Shown piece by piece: positions 1 to 8,536 of a DNA stretch of 64,000 nt (position 1 is its first letter; every line of letters starts with the position of its first letter). Below the pieces are notes generated by a model. The model was given only the letters and a program-made list of their open reading frames with translations. It was not told where the DNA came from and made no database searches. Made by a program: the position numbers and the translations under genes. The stretch comes from Natribaculum luteum (lineage in GTDB: Archaea; Halobacteriota; Halobacteria; Halobacteriales; Natrialbaceae): NCBI RefSeq assembly GCF_023008545.1, contig NZ_CP095397.1, positions 682,001-746,000 of the forward strand, written 5' to 3'.

Positions 1-517
1 GGGCTGTAGAGTTGTGGTTGGTTTCAGAAGTGACGGATTCATCCACACGGCTAAAGCCGTGGGCCTTCTCCTGCATTTCTGTAATCACGTCACGGCGTTC
101 GTGAAGTTCGTCACTTGTGAGGTCGCCATCGGCGAGCGACTGTTCGAGCTCCTCCCACGTCTCGACGTCGTAGGTCGCCTGCCACTCCTCGATCTCTTCG
201 GTAATCGCGGCCAATTCGCTCCGCAGCTCCTCGTGGGTGTTTTCCTCGATGAGCGTGCGGATCTCCTCGAAGAGCAGTCGCGTGTAGTCCGGCTGGTAGC
301 GCGTCGTCTCGCCGGCCTCAACGCGACGCAGCTGGCCCTGGGCGACGAGCGCTTGGAGTTCCTCGTTGGTCGTGCTCCAGGCAGCGTCGGCCTGCTCGCT
401 GATCCAGTTGACCGACCGCGGTTCACGAAGCGTCTCGGCGACCGCTCGAATACGGTCGCGGGCGCTCATCATCGACTCAGCCCACGACTGGACCCCATCT
501 CGCGAGGATTCGGACAT
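1..517 (-). pseudogene. Winged-helix regulator (DUF7342-like), 3' end replaced
   Basis: The minus frame opens at ATG 517 and stays open to the window edge, so its end is not visible. The first ~145 residues look like the haloarchaeal DUF7342 family: a helix-turn-helix (SVNWISEQADAAWSTTNEEL) and then a charged helical part. After RRDVITEMQEKA the text changes to AHGFSRVDE, which is the translation of a hairpin (46-61) typical of TnpB-element ends. I infer that a mobile-element end replaced the natural C-terminus. A gene faces away at 642, with an inverted repeat between the two. The family name is from memory. Confidence 0.6.
46..61. repeat. TnpB-type terminal hairpin
   Basis: CACGGC-taaa-GCCGTG, a perfect 6-bp stem. 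It sits where the DUF7342-like frame loses its family sequence. Similar hairpins occur near 4401, 17885, 19346, 31401 and 44655. Probable right end of an IS200/IS605-like element lying mostly outside the window. Confidence 0.45.
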
Positions 518-567
518 ACTTGGCACCGCTTACGACAGTGTTTGCGCTGAACTCCCATATATGGTTA

Positions 568-595
568 GATACTCTCGTATAATCGAGAGGGTATT
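568..595. promoter_or_regulatory. Inverted repeat between divergent genes
   Basis: ATACTCTCG-tataat-CGAGAGgGTAT lies between the divergent starts at 517 (minus) and 642 (plus). The position suits an operator for the helix-turn-helix protein at 1-517. The binding role is inferred. Confidence 0.4.
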
Positions 596-641
596 GCGAG
601 CGAGGGCGTACGGACGTTGAAATGTGAGACCGACAGAAGCT

Positions 642-1547
642 ATGAGCCAACCGATGCACAACCGATACTCTGACTTCGAGGAACTGCGGCCGACCGGCGA
701 GGCGTCCCACATCCCGGACACGAGGCTGGACGACGACTGTGAGGGTGATCCCCGGCGGCAACGCGTCGCGACGAGCTCGGGGGGCTACCCCGATGCGCCG
801 ACGGCCACCGACGGCGAGTGCCGGCCTTGTTGGGTGTCAGTCCCAGACGGGCAAATGAAATGCCGGTTTTGTCTCGCCAACCATCTCGGTGGTGAGGCCA
901 CCAGCACGGACGAGTCAGCGTCGACGACGTTCCTCGGCATCGTCCACTTGCTCGTCGAGTCGACCACGTTCTACGGGGCCGTCGTGAAGGGCGGCGCCGC
1001 GGCGAACCACCTCTCTGCCAACGAGGCGGAGCCGGACGTCGACGACTACACGCTCATCTACGACCTCGACGAGGCGCCGGCGCGCCAGCTGGCCGATCAA
1101 TGGCCCTCACTCCCTGACGCGGTACAGGTGTTGTCAGGAGAGGGAGAGCGGCTTCTCAGTGCCGCCCGTGACCAGACAGGCTGGAACGGGCAGGGAACGG
1201 CGGAGCGTCAGGAGCAGGCCCCGACGCGGCTCTACGACCAGCGGGGGAACGGCATCCGCGATGCGTCACAGCTCACTGAGGTCCTTGACGACGCCGACGA
1301 CGCGGTGTGGCTGGTTCCAGCGATGGCGCTGATTGAATCCGCTGGCGAGGCTGCGGCTGAGAGCCAGGTATCGTCGGTACCGACGACTCAGGAACTCGAC
1401 TGTCAGAACTGTGGGCGGGCGACCGACCACCGGTTCAAGACCCACGAGTCGGCCCCGGATGAGGCGTGGACTGGACAACCGATCTGGGAGTGCCAGGTGT
1501 GTGGCTCGGCTCGCTACGGACCCAGTCTCGAGCAGCTCCAGTGCTGA
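642..1547 (+). CDS. Hypothetical protein with two Cys4 zinc-ribbon-like motifs
   Basis: About 301 residues from ATG 642; the frame is open slightly upstream but has no better start. A first Cys set (CRPCW then CRFC) lies near residues 55-73. A second (CQNCG, then CQVCG ~30 residues later) is close to the C-terminus. The middle is acidic with no transmembrane segment. The two Cys4 sets suggest two zinc-bound modules flanking an unknown domain. I do not recognise the family. A long inverted repeat (1555-1596) follows directly after the stop. Confidence 0.7.
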   Translation: MSQPMHNRYSDFEELRPTGEASHIPDTRLDDDCEGDPRRQRVATSSGGYPDAPTATDGECRPCWVSVPDGQMKCRFCLANHLGGEATSTDESASTTFLGIVHLLVESTTFYGAVVKGGAAANHLSANEAEPDVDDYTLIYDLDEAPARQLADQWPSLPDAVQVLSGEGERLLSAARDQTGWNGQGTAERQEQAPTRLYDQRGNGIRDASQLTEVLDDADDAVWLVPAMALIESAGEAAAESQVSSVPTTQELDCQNCGRATDHRFKTHESAPDEAWTGQPIWECQVCGSARYGPSLEQLQC

Positions 1548-1554
1548 GCGTCGA

Positions 1555-1596
1555 TTAACCAACAGACTGAACGTAGCTCCGAGGTTCGTTGGTTAA
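1555..1596. repeat. 41/42-bp long inverted repeat, copy 1
   Basis: TTAACCAAC, 24 bp, GTTGGTTAA. Both 9-bp arms are perfect. It lies between the stop at 1547 and the gene at 1632. First of six copies (others at 25438, 26666, 30687, 35600, 39209). Confidence 0.85.
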
Positions 1597-1631
1597 GGCC
1601 GTGATCTCCTGCAAGCCCGACGCCAGTCTCA

Positions 1632-1862
1632 ATGGGGAGTCTTTCCGCGCCGGCGAGCGGTGAGGCGCTTCCGATGGAGCAAGAATTCAAACAGGGCTAC
1701 CGGATGCATCGTGTACTCAGCAATCTCAAACGGCTCGACGTCGACCGGTTGGACGACGCGGATCGAGAGCGAGTCGAGACCGTGAGAGACCTCTTGGAAG
1801 AGGTGAGCCTTCTCACGCGGCCGGGCGACGGAGCCGGGGCGGACGCCCACGCAGACTCCTAA
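1632..1862 (+). CDS. Small helical hypothetical protein
   Basis: 76 residues from ATG 1632; a later ATG at 1674 (MEQEFKQGYRMHR) is an alternative and may be the true start. It is predicted mostly helical (RLDDADRERVETVRDLLEEV) and acidic, with no membrane segment. It lies just downstream of inverted-repeat copy 1 and ~90 bp before the next plus gene. I do not recognise it. Confidence 0.5.
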   Translation: MGSLSAPASGEALPMEQEFKQGYRMHRVLSNLKRLDVDRLDDADRERVETVRDLLEEVSLLTRPGDGAGADAHADS

Positions 1863-1953
1863 CTGGAGTCCCCGGCCACGCCTCGGGAGCCACCTCTCGC
1901 GTCGGTTTATCGCCCCCGACAGGGGTGCGGGGGCGACCCCGTGAAGTCCAGAC

Positions 1954-2334
1954 ATGGCGACACTGCAAGCTGCGACGACGTCGACCGGCGCGATCGTGTC
2001 GGATCCGCAGGCTGTCCGCGAGCTCTGTGAGAGCTACTGCTTCGGGACGCTCGATTGGGAGGTCACTGAAGACAGAGATCTCACCATCTGGGGGTACGAC
2101 GACTTCGAGGTATACGAGGCGCGGGAGAACGGCCTCCCGGACTACGACGGTGGAATCGTGACCCTCGAGTTCTTGCGAGAACTCGCCGACTATCTCGAAG
2201 CCGACGAGGAACTCGATATTCAGACGGCCGGGTTCACGAAGTGCCGCTTCCCCGTGCTGGCGAAGTGGTACGTCGTTCGCGACGGCGAGGTTCTGCACGC
2301 GGACCTCAGTTCCCCCGAGCCGATCGACGAGTAG
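1954..2334 (+). CDS. Hypothetical haloarchaeal protein
   Basis: 126 residues, acidic, soluble, no recognised motif. It has a Trp/Tyr-rich central part (FGTLDWEVTEDRDLTIWGYD) and then an EFLRELADYLEADEELDI helix. It ends ~65 bp before the DUF6735-like pseudogene, so the two were probably co-transcribed in a plasmid housekeeping cluster. Function unknown. Confidence 0.65.
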   Translation: MATLQAATTSTGAIVSDPQAVRELCESYCFGTLDWEVTEDRDLTIWGYDDFEVYEARENGLPDYDGGIVTLEFLRELADYLEADEELDIQTAGFTKCRFPVLAKWYVVRDGEVLHADLSSPEPIDE

Positions 2335-2401
2335 GGTTGTTCGTCCTCCGGGAAGGGTGCGGGGCAATCCAGTCGCGGTCGCCCTGCGAGGTGATTGCTC
2401 G

Positions 2402-2990
2402 ATGGGACACCGCACACTCGTTGCGTACAAACGGACCGATGGACAGTACACGCTCCACTACACCCATTGGGGCGCAGCGAACCTGAAGCTCAAACACCGA
2501 ATCTCGGCTGAGTCGCCGTTCGGTGGCGAAGACACCGACTCCAAGTGGGCGAAACAGCTGCTGGCGGAGCTGGCCGATGGCCTCGAGGCAGATGCCGTCG
2601 ACGGCTACCTCGCCGGCGAAGACCGACCGTCGTCGAGCCGAAGCCCCGCGCCACCGGCCTCACGCTCGACAAGATCGTCGTCGAGGTGACCGCGTATCGG
2701 ACGCTGTAGTTCGGCCTGCAGTACGACTCGGAGACAGTCGAACAGGGAGAGACGGTCGAGAACGGGGCGCTCGCGACTGTGCGCTGGTACAATGGTGAAG
2801 CGGTTGGCGACGGCCACCTGCAGGGGCGGTTCCAAGCGCTCAAGGATGTCGTCGGCAACATGATCGACAAGGGCGCGATCACACCGTCGACGGCGAAACA
2901 ATATCTGAATAGAAACTCGACGAGTGGGTTGAGGAGCGACAGGAGTTGCGCATCCCCAACTCCGACCGGAGCACAGTTCGTCCCGATTAG
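2402..2990 (+). pseudogene. DUF6735-like protein, frameshifted
   Basis: ATG 2402 begins MGHRTLVAYKRTDGQYTLHY, which matches my memory of DUF6735. Near 2630 the good frame shifts by one base. It then resumes as VVEPKPRATGLTLDKIVVEV, meets a TAG at ~2708, and continues with FGLQYDSETVEQGETVENGA. A second shift near 2913 leads to LDEWVEERQELRIPNSD and a stop at 2988-2990. At least three lesions make this a pseudogene. Its end overlaps the fic stop on the other strand. Confidence 0.75.
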
Positions 2991-4147
2991 GGATTGTACG
3001 GTTCGACGATCTCAAGGACTTCAGGGGCTTCGTATCGGCGGTTTCGTTGTTGACCAGTTGTCTCTCGTAACACGTCGTCGTCCCAGAGGCGTCGGATGGC
3101 CTGATTGACCGCCGGTTGTGATCGATCCAGCCCGTCGACTGCCTGTGGTTCGGTGAGATACGGGTGTTCGATGATGAAATCGAGGAGCTCGCGGATGACG
3201 ACACCCTGGCCTTGGTACTGCTCCCGATAACGATCACGCAGGGCGAGCAGTTCTCGGGCGACAGTATATGCCTCACGTCCCTGTTCGGCGATGGCCTGAA
3301 TGAAAAACGACACCCACTCTGTCCAGGCACCGTCACGACTCACGGCCAGCAGCCTGTCGAGGTAGGCATCACGGTTCGCGTTGAAATACGACGACGGATA
3401 CAGATACGGACCGGGCAACAGTTCCCACTTGTAGAGCGCCAGCATCACGAGAAGGCGACCGAGCCGCCCGTTGCCGTCCTGAAATGGATGAATCGTCTCG
3501 AATTGGTAATGGATCAGCGCCAGGTCGACCAGCGGCGCGTACGTAGGTCCTGACCGAATATACTGGAGCAGGCTTCGGAGTGCATACGGAATACTCGCCG
3601 GTGGTGTCGGAACGAACCGGGCCTTGCTGAGCGGCGTTCCCGGCTGATCAATCCCTACAAGGTCTTCACGAAATTCTCCTGGGTTCTTTTTTTCGCCGCG
3701 CGCACCTCGTAGTAAGATTTCATGCAGCTGGCACAGTAAATCCCGATCCAAGGCAGCACCCTGGCGGAGCGCTTCAATTCCAGTCGTAATTGCCTCGACG
3801 TAGTTTTGTGCTTCCGTAATATCAGCACGTTCCGTTGCCGTCTGTCCCGGCTCTTCGCCGGCTTCCCGCCGGTAGATGTCCGAGAGCGTGAGTCGCGTCG
3901 TCATCTCGATATTCGAGGAGTCGACAGCCTCACGATGGATGAGGGGACTCAGAATGACCTCCGGCGAATCGAGCCACGTATCCAGATCGGAGAGCTGACC
4001 CACGGCATGCATCGCATCCCCGTTCTCGTCAACCAGCCCGTGTGTGGCGTCAAGATCTGGGGGGAGTGGGTCGGGACTGAATGCGAAGATGCCGTCGACC
4101 ATCTCCACCTCGCCCGGAGCGCCCTCACCAAAGTCTTCAGGTCGCAT
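2987..4147 (-). CDS. fic: Fic family protein (Fido-domain AMPylase type)
   Basis: 386 residues. The Fic active-site loop HPFQDGNGRLGR (220-231) has the full HxFx(D/E)GNGRxxR signature, with catalytic His, Mg-binding Asp and Arg. An inhibitory-helix-like SxxxE (SSNIE, 77-81) precedes it, suggesting a self-inhibited class II enzyme. The last ~60 residues form a winged helix (LTEPQAVDGLDRSQPAVNQAIRRL). Fic enzymes usually transfer AMP to protein hydroxyl groups; the target here is unknown. TTATCTA/TAGATAA repeats just upstream may allow autoregulation. The start ATG 4147 is the only good one. Confidence 0.9.
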   Translation of the reverse strand: MRPEDFGEGAPGEVEMVDGIFAFSPDPLPPDLDATHGLVDENGDAMHAVGQLSDLDTWLDSPEVILSPLIHREAVDSSNIEMTTRLTLSDIYRREAGEEPGQTATERADITEAQNYVEAITTGIEALRQGAALDRDLLCQLHEILLRGARGEKKNPGEFREDLVGIDQPGTPLSKARFVPTPPASIPYALRSLLQYIRSGPTYAPLVDLALIHYQFETIHPFQDGNGRLGRLLVMLALYKWELLPGPYLYPSSYFNANRDAYLDRLLAVSRDGAWTEWVSFFIQAIAEQGREAYTVARELLALRDRYREQYQGQGVVIRELLDFIIEHPYLTEPQAVDGLDRSQPAVNQAIRRLWDDDVLRETTGQQRNRRYEAPEVLEIVEPYNP

Positions 4148-4149
4148 TG

Positions 4150-4184
4150 TTATCTAACTCACATAGCCATGGGAATATAGATAA
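4150..4184. promoter_or_regulatory. Inverted repeat upstream of fic
   Basis: TTATCTA (4150-4156), 21 bp, TAGATAA (4178-4184). A further TATCTA lies near 4201. It is immediately upstream of the fic ATG, whose protein ends in a winged helix. Candidate autoregulatory operator. Confidence 0.4.
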
Positions 4185-4414
4185 CGGAATCTCGATATCG
4201 CTATCTAAAAGTGAGCTCACTCCGTTCCAAGATAGAGATACTTGGAATTCGTTATGCAAATCGCCACCGCCATCGTCAGTACATAACGGACAGACGACCA
4301 TCGCCTAGCTGAAGTGATGCACCTCGAGATTGATCAGCAAGCCAAGAATTCAGAGTATGCCGAGCACATCAGCCCGAAGACGGGGTGATGACTGACTTCT
4401 CCCGCGACTTCAGT

Positions 4415-4673
4415 CCTGTCTCTTACCCATATGTCGGAGTCTCGCGAAAGCGGCGTTTCGGAGGCTCTCGAGGCGGGCGAGCACGAGCTGAGACCCACAG
4501 GAAGAGAGACGAGATCGACGCTCGGTACGGAGCGTGGTACTCGAGTCGACTGCGTTCGGATCCACAATTACGGATTTCATCCGGCGAAAGGCGCTGAATA
4601 CTGGTATCTCGATCGCCCACTCTCCGATGGATCGCTCGCAGACTGGTAGCGCAACTTGTGGGTAAGAGACAGG
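4415..4673. mobile_element. MITE family 1, copy 1 (259 bp)
   Basis: Bounded by perfect 15-bp terminal inverted repeats CCTGTCTCTTACCCA / TGGGTAAGAGACAGG and flanked by an 8-bp target duplication ACTTCAGT (4407-4414 and 4674-4681). It is nearly identical to 31416-31672. Open frames inside do not resemble a transposase. It was inserted into a hairpin CCCGCGACTTCAGTCGTGGG, which resembles a TnpB-element end. Confidence 0.85.
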
Positions 4674-4777
4674 ACTTCAGTCGTGGGCTTTCGCGCTGCT
4701 TCCGCTGTAACCTTGCCTTTTCGAATCCTGACACACGGAGTAGCCGACGGTCGGCCAGAAGAGGAGGACAAGAGATC

Positions 4778-4900
4778 ATGCGCGACGACGTCCTCGTCGG
4801 TGAGAAATCAGCAGACGGGCCGAAAGTAGAGCGCTGGTTCGATTGCCCCGACTGCGGCTACGAAGCTCCATCGCGCATCATCTACGGTGCCGAGCGTTGA
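4778..4900 (+). CDS. Possible 40-residue zinc-binding peptide or gene remnant
   Basis: Starts MRDDVLVGEKSADGPKVERW and ends with CPDCGYEAPSRIIYGAER. It has one CPxCG motif, as in many very small haloarchaeal zinc-finger proteins, which usually have two. The frame is open upstream into the MITE flank, so this may be the tail of a longer truncated gene. Confidence 0.35.
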   Translation: MRDDVLVGEKSADGPKVERWFDCPDCGYEAPSRIIYGAER

Positions 4901-4975
4901 GTGAGAGTACGCCCGTAGCGCTGTTTTTCGTCCGGGCAGGAAAGGTTGGCCCGGTTCGACCGGGTCAGTCCAACA

Positions 4976-5371
4976 ATGAGTCTCGAAGTACTCGACCGAC
5001 ACGGTGAGGCACTGTTCGAGTTCCTCTGGTGGCCCGTCTGCGGGCACGAGATATTCAGCCACATTCCCTTCGAGGGAGTGTTCTACAAGAACTGCAGCAC
5101 GCAGGTCGAACTCCAAGAATCCCGAGAAACACGCGGGTACGAGGAGGCTGTGCTCGCCCGCTTCGACATCGCCACGACTTGGAAACTCCACGTCGACGAG
5201 AAGCTGCGTCACGATCTTCCGGATGGTTCGGCGCGAGTGAAGGTTCTTGGCGCACCGGACACCTACGAGGTCGATTGGTGGAGTCCGGAGCCGGGTGAGG
5301 ACTGGGGGCCGATCGAGCGTGGCGAGTTCGACGACGTGGAGGAAGCAGAAGAACTGTCACATCTGGCATAA
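4976..5371 (+). CDS. DUF7567-like protein with degraded zinc site
   Basis: 131 residues from ATG 4976 (MSLEVLDRHGEALFEFLWWP); an in-frame ATG at 4946 is less likely. It resembles DUF7567 as I remember it, which carries CPVCG and CKNC near the N-terminus. Here those read WPVCG and YKNC, so two of four likely zinc ligands are lost by single-base changes (TGC to TGG, TGC to TAC). The acidic C-terminal part (EVDWWSPEPGEDWGPIERGE) is intact. Either the protein no longer binds zinc or the gene is decaying. Confidence 0.65.
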   Translation: MSLEVLDRHGEALFEFLWWPVCGHEIFSHIPFEGVFYKNCSTQVELQESRETRGYEEAVLARFDIATTWKLHVDEKLRHDLPDGSARVKVLGAPDTYEVDWWSPEPGEDWGPIERGEFDDVEEAEELSHLA

Positions 5372-5462
5372 TAGCTATGTCGAAAACCGACAGTCGGTGA
5401 CAGATATCAGCGGCTCTACTGAACCGTGAGCGCACATCCCGCACGATCCGCTCAGATAATGT

Positions 5463-5652
5463 GTCGCGTCTCAAAGCGGTCTAGAGTCTAGAGTTTCGAG
5501 CGGTGGTTGAGTAGACGATCCGGTAGTGCTATCTCTAACGCTCTCTAAACTACGTGCACTTGGTGCACGCCATTCTAACGCAGGATCACGGTCTATAGTA
5601 AGATGCCGTCGAGACTCTCAGCGGCAAACTCTAGACGGCTTTGCGACGCGAC
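5463..5652. mobile_element. MITE family 2, copy A (~190 bp)
   Basis: Terminal inverted repeats with core GTCGCGTC(T/G)CAAAGC followed by GTCTAGAGT. The same sequence in the same orientation is at 13207-13390, on the other side of the 5.9-13.2 kb operon. The left end holds an extra 7-bp CTAGAGT duplication absent from the other copy. No coding capacity and no clear target duplication. Confidence 0.75.
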
Positions 5653-5893
5653 CCCAAGGGCTGCGGCCTCGGGCACGTTCGCGCCCAATGCCGCGTCCAC
5701 GCACGAACAGAAGTGTTCGTTGTGCTGTGTCTCCGGATCGTGATTGCAATCACCAACTACGAGCGAGGAGGTGATCCAGGACGTGAGAAACTCAAGCTAT
5801 GAGTTGGATTCTATGACACGCTCTCTTGGTTAAGATTCAGGACCACATATTATTCCGCAAAACTATTATCATATCACACACTATTCGCCGTCA

Positions 5894-8536
5894 ATGGATA
5901 GACGGAGTGTAGGTGTTATCCTCGCTACTGTTCTCTGTATTAGTAGTCTTGGGCTCGCCGGTGCGAACGTGTCAGTGTCGGATGAAGGAGTTATAAAAAA
6001 ACTTGGGGGGGAGACAGATCCAGCACTCAGAAGCAACGCAGCTGATGGAAACTTAATCGGGGGCGAGCAAAACGAGACCACAACCTCAGCAAGCGATGGT
6101 GAGCTCAGCGGAGAAGGGACACCTGGTGCAGGGGGCAGTGGAGAAGACACAACTGGTGCAGGGGGCAGTGGAGAAGACACAACTGGTGCAGGGGGCAGTG
6201 GAGAAGACACAACTGGTGCAGGGGGCAGTGGAGAAGACACAACTGGTGCAGGGGGCAGTGGAGAAGACACAACTGGTGCAGGGGGCAGTGGAGAAGACAC
6301 AACTGGTGCAGGGGGCAGTGGAGAAGACACAACTGGTGCAGGGGGCAGTGGAGAAGACACAACTGGTGCAGGGGGCAGTGGAGAAGACACAACTGGTGCA
6401 GGGGGCAGTGGAGAAGACACAACTGGTGCAGGGGGCAGTGGAGAAGACACAACTGGTGCAGGGGACAGTGGAGAAGACACAACTGGTGCAGGGGACAGTG
6501 GAGAAACGACTACTGGGTCCGAGAGTAGTGGGGGAGAAACAGACGAGTCGGGAAGTATGAATAGAAGTGTTGGATCAAGAAGCGGGGACGGAGATACCTC
6601 TGAGCAATCAGAGACACAAAATGCGGACAGCGAAGAGGAATCAAGCCGAGATCAGGTGGCCAATAGCGACGAAGGAGGAACGAACCCGCTTAACATTAGT
6701 CTCGATCCAGAACCAGTTCCAGGTAGAACAATTACAGTCACCGTTACTGCCGATGGAGAGCCAGCTGCCGGCGTGGAGATTCTGTTCAACAAAAATGTAA
6801 TTGATGAGACGGACAATCGTGGGCAGATAGAAGCTGAGGTCCCATACACGGAGATTCTTAACGTAACAGCCCGTCGTGATCCAGAAACCAGTAGAGAAAC
6901 AAACTCTCACCGCAGTATCCGTGAGCCGATTAATACCATGCAGTATAGTGCTCAAACCGATAGGATTCAAAATCGTGAATTTCGGCAGATGGGGCAAGGA
7001 GCGGCTCCATCCACCCAAACGTCAATTCAGGATAGGAGCACGATAGAACAGAACTCGGACAAAACGACTCGCCGGTACAATCTCTCGTCAACCATCTCGG
7101 TGTCACTGCCACAGGATTCCATTCCTGGCTCGGAGATGAAGGTGCATGCACACATCGATGGTGTGCCCGTAACTAATGGTCGTGTACAGGTCGATGGTAA
7201 AACGGCTAGGACCGACGAGAACGGGACAGCAATGATCACTGTGCCGTTCCAGCGTAACACATCTGTTATCGTTGAGAAAGGTACCCTAATAGGAAACGAG
7301 TCGATACTCGTCTCAAAGGATCTTAATATCAATATCGATGAGAGAGCCTACGCTGGGACCGCCACTGAGGTTCGTGTTACAGTTGCTAATTCTCCAGTGA
7401 CGAATGCATCTGTTCGAGTTGCCAACTCATCGACAATAACTGATAGTAATGGCAGGGCGAATATTACTTTCCCATTTAAGAATGAAACAACAGTTATTGC
7501 AAAACGAGGGGAATTTTCAGCCGAAAGGCAGGTGACGACTATGACTGATGCTAATCTCACAGTCGATAGCCGCGTTATACCCGGACTTGAGGTCACTGCC
7601 ACCATTACAAACGGTGGAAAACCAGTCGAAGGCGTCGACGTTATGTTCGCAAATAAGGAGTACACCACAACGGGGGATGATGGACAAGCAACGTTCCGTC
7701 TGCTGCAAGCGACGACCCATGGAATGGTCGTAGCCGAGCGGGGTACAATACGGGCGACTGCCGGGCCGTATAATCTCTGGCTGTACTGGCTCTTATACGG
7801 AATCGGGGTTTCACTCCTTGGTTTGGCCGTTGTCATCCGCTATCGGTCAGTCAGTAAGATTCGGTATACTATTGGTCACATCGGTGAGAATATTCAACGG
7901 CTTCCCTTCTATATGGTGGGGTCTGTAACAAACATATATATTAGATTGATAGAATATACAACCGCGGCCGTACGTAATCTCCGACAGCTAATCAACCGCG
8001 GCCAGCACTGGTTAGTGGCCGCGAAACGGGACCTAACTGGTACGCTCTTCCGTGCGCAATTGGCTATCCTGCGTCGGTTAGTGTCGGCTGGCCGCTGGCT
8101 CCTTGAGATCTCTACAATCATCCGTGATCCAGCGTCGTGGATGGCTATCGCGACTTGGATTGCAGACCTTCCAGGACGTATAAGACAAGCGTTGCGACAG
8201 CGGCATGTCGGTGACGGAAACTCAACGGCGGAGACAGTCTCTACTGGAGCGGTTGACAAGCTACTAGATGAAGAAACAGAGGTGTCTGTCGAAAATGTAC
8301 AGTTGATCTTCGATGCATGGGAAGAACTAGAGATAGCCGCCGGTCGGCAACCAGAGTGGACGCCAACTGAGGTCGCCGAACAAGCGTCCGAGAAAGGATA
8401 TCCATCAAACTCGGTCAAAAAACTGGCACATGCCTTTCGTAAACTCCGATACGGAGACCACAAAGCAACTCCCGAAATGACTGACACCGCCTCACACATC
8501 GTTGACGCGTTAAATGGAGATGATACCAATGACTGA
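5894..8536 (+). CDS. Secreted repeat protein with DUF4129-like tail
   Basis: 880 residues. An N-terminal signal segment (RRSVGVILATVLCISSLGLA) is followed by ~13 copies of a 10-residue unit GAGGSGEDTT (near residues 76-205). Next come Ser/Thr-rich linkers and several Ig-like extracellular domains (VPGRTITVTVTADGEP, IPGSEMKVHAHIDGVP and others). A membrane segment lies at ~625-648 and a cytoplasmic tail ends in a DUF4129-like region. Haloarchaea often pair such proteins with MoxR and DUF58 proteins, as here. The stop overlaps the next start. The role is probably cell-envelope related. Confidence 0.8.
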   Translation: MDRRSVGVILATVLCISSLGLAGANVSVSDEGVIKKLGGETDPALRSNAADGNLIGGEQNETTTSASDGELSGEGTPGAGGSGEDTTGAGGSGEDTTGAGGSGEDTTGAGGSGEDTTGAGGSGEDTTGAGGSGEDTTGAGGSGEDTTGAGGSGEDTTGAGGSGEDTTGAGGSGEDTTGAGGSGEDTTGAGDSGEDTTGAGDSGETTTGSESSGGETDESGSMNRSVGSRSGDGDTSEQSETQNADSEEESSRDQVANSDEGGTNPLNISLDPEPVPGRTITVTVTADGEPAAGVEILFNKNVIDETDNRGQIEAEVPYTEILNVTARRDPETSRETNSHRSIREPINTMQYSAQTDRIQNREFRQMGQGAAPSTQTSIQDRSTIEQNSDKTTRRYNLSSTISVSLPQDSIPGSEMKVHAHIDGVPVTNGRVQVDGKTARTDENGTAMITVPFQRNTSVIVEKGTLIGNESILVSKDLNINIDERAYAGTATEVRVTVANSPVTNASVRVANSSTITDSNGRANITFPFKNETTVIAKRGEFSAERQVTTMTDANLTVDSRVIPGLEVTATITNGGKPVEGVDVMFANKEYTTTGDDGQATFRLLQATTHGMVVAERGTIRATAGPYNLWLYWLLYGIGVSLLGLAVVIRYRSVSKIRYTIGHIGENIQRLPFYMVGSVTNIYIRLIEYTTAAVRNLRQLINRGQHWLVAAKRDLTGTLFRAQLAILRRLVSAGRWLLEISTIIRDPASWMAIATWIADLPGRIRQALRQRHVGDGNSTAETVSTGAVDKLLDEETEVSVENVQLIFDAWEELEIAAGRQPEWTPTEVAEQASEKGYPSNSVKKLAHAFRKLRYGDHKATPEMTDTASHIVDALNGDDTND
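6121..6510 (+). repeat. 30-bp tandem repeat array (~13 units)
   Basis: Thirteen nearly identical 30-bp units encode GAGGSGEDTT within the protein at 5894. The first unit and last two carry small changes. Near-perfect DNA identity points to recent expansion, so copy number may vary between isolates. Confidence 0.95.

Noticed and set aside
14-550. 178-residue plus-strand frame
   Set aside because: Antisense to the DUF7342-like frame, which has recognisable family sequence.
4431-4649. Open frames inside the MITE
   Set aside because: They cross a non-autonomous element, are not conserved in length between the two copies and show no transposase motif.
6121-6510. CRISPR-like regular repeats
   Set aside because: The 30-bp units are contiguous with no spacers and encode an in-frame peptide repeat.
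6096-6560. Long open frames on both strands over the tandem repeat
   Set aside because: They are shadows of the 30-bp repeat, whose length is divisible by three, so every frame stays open.
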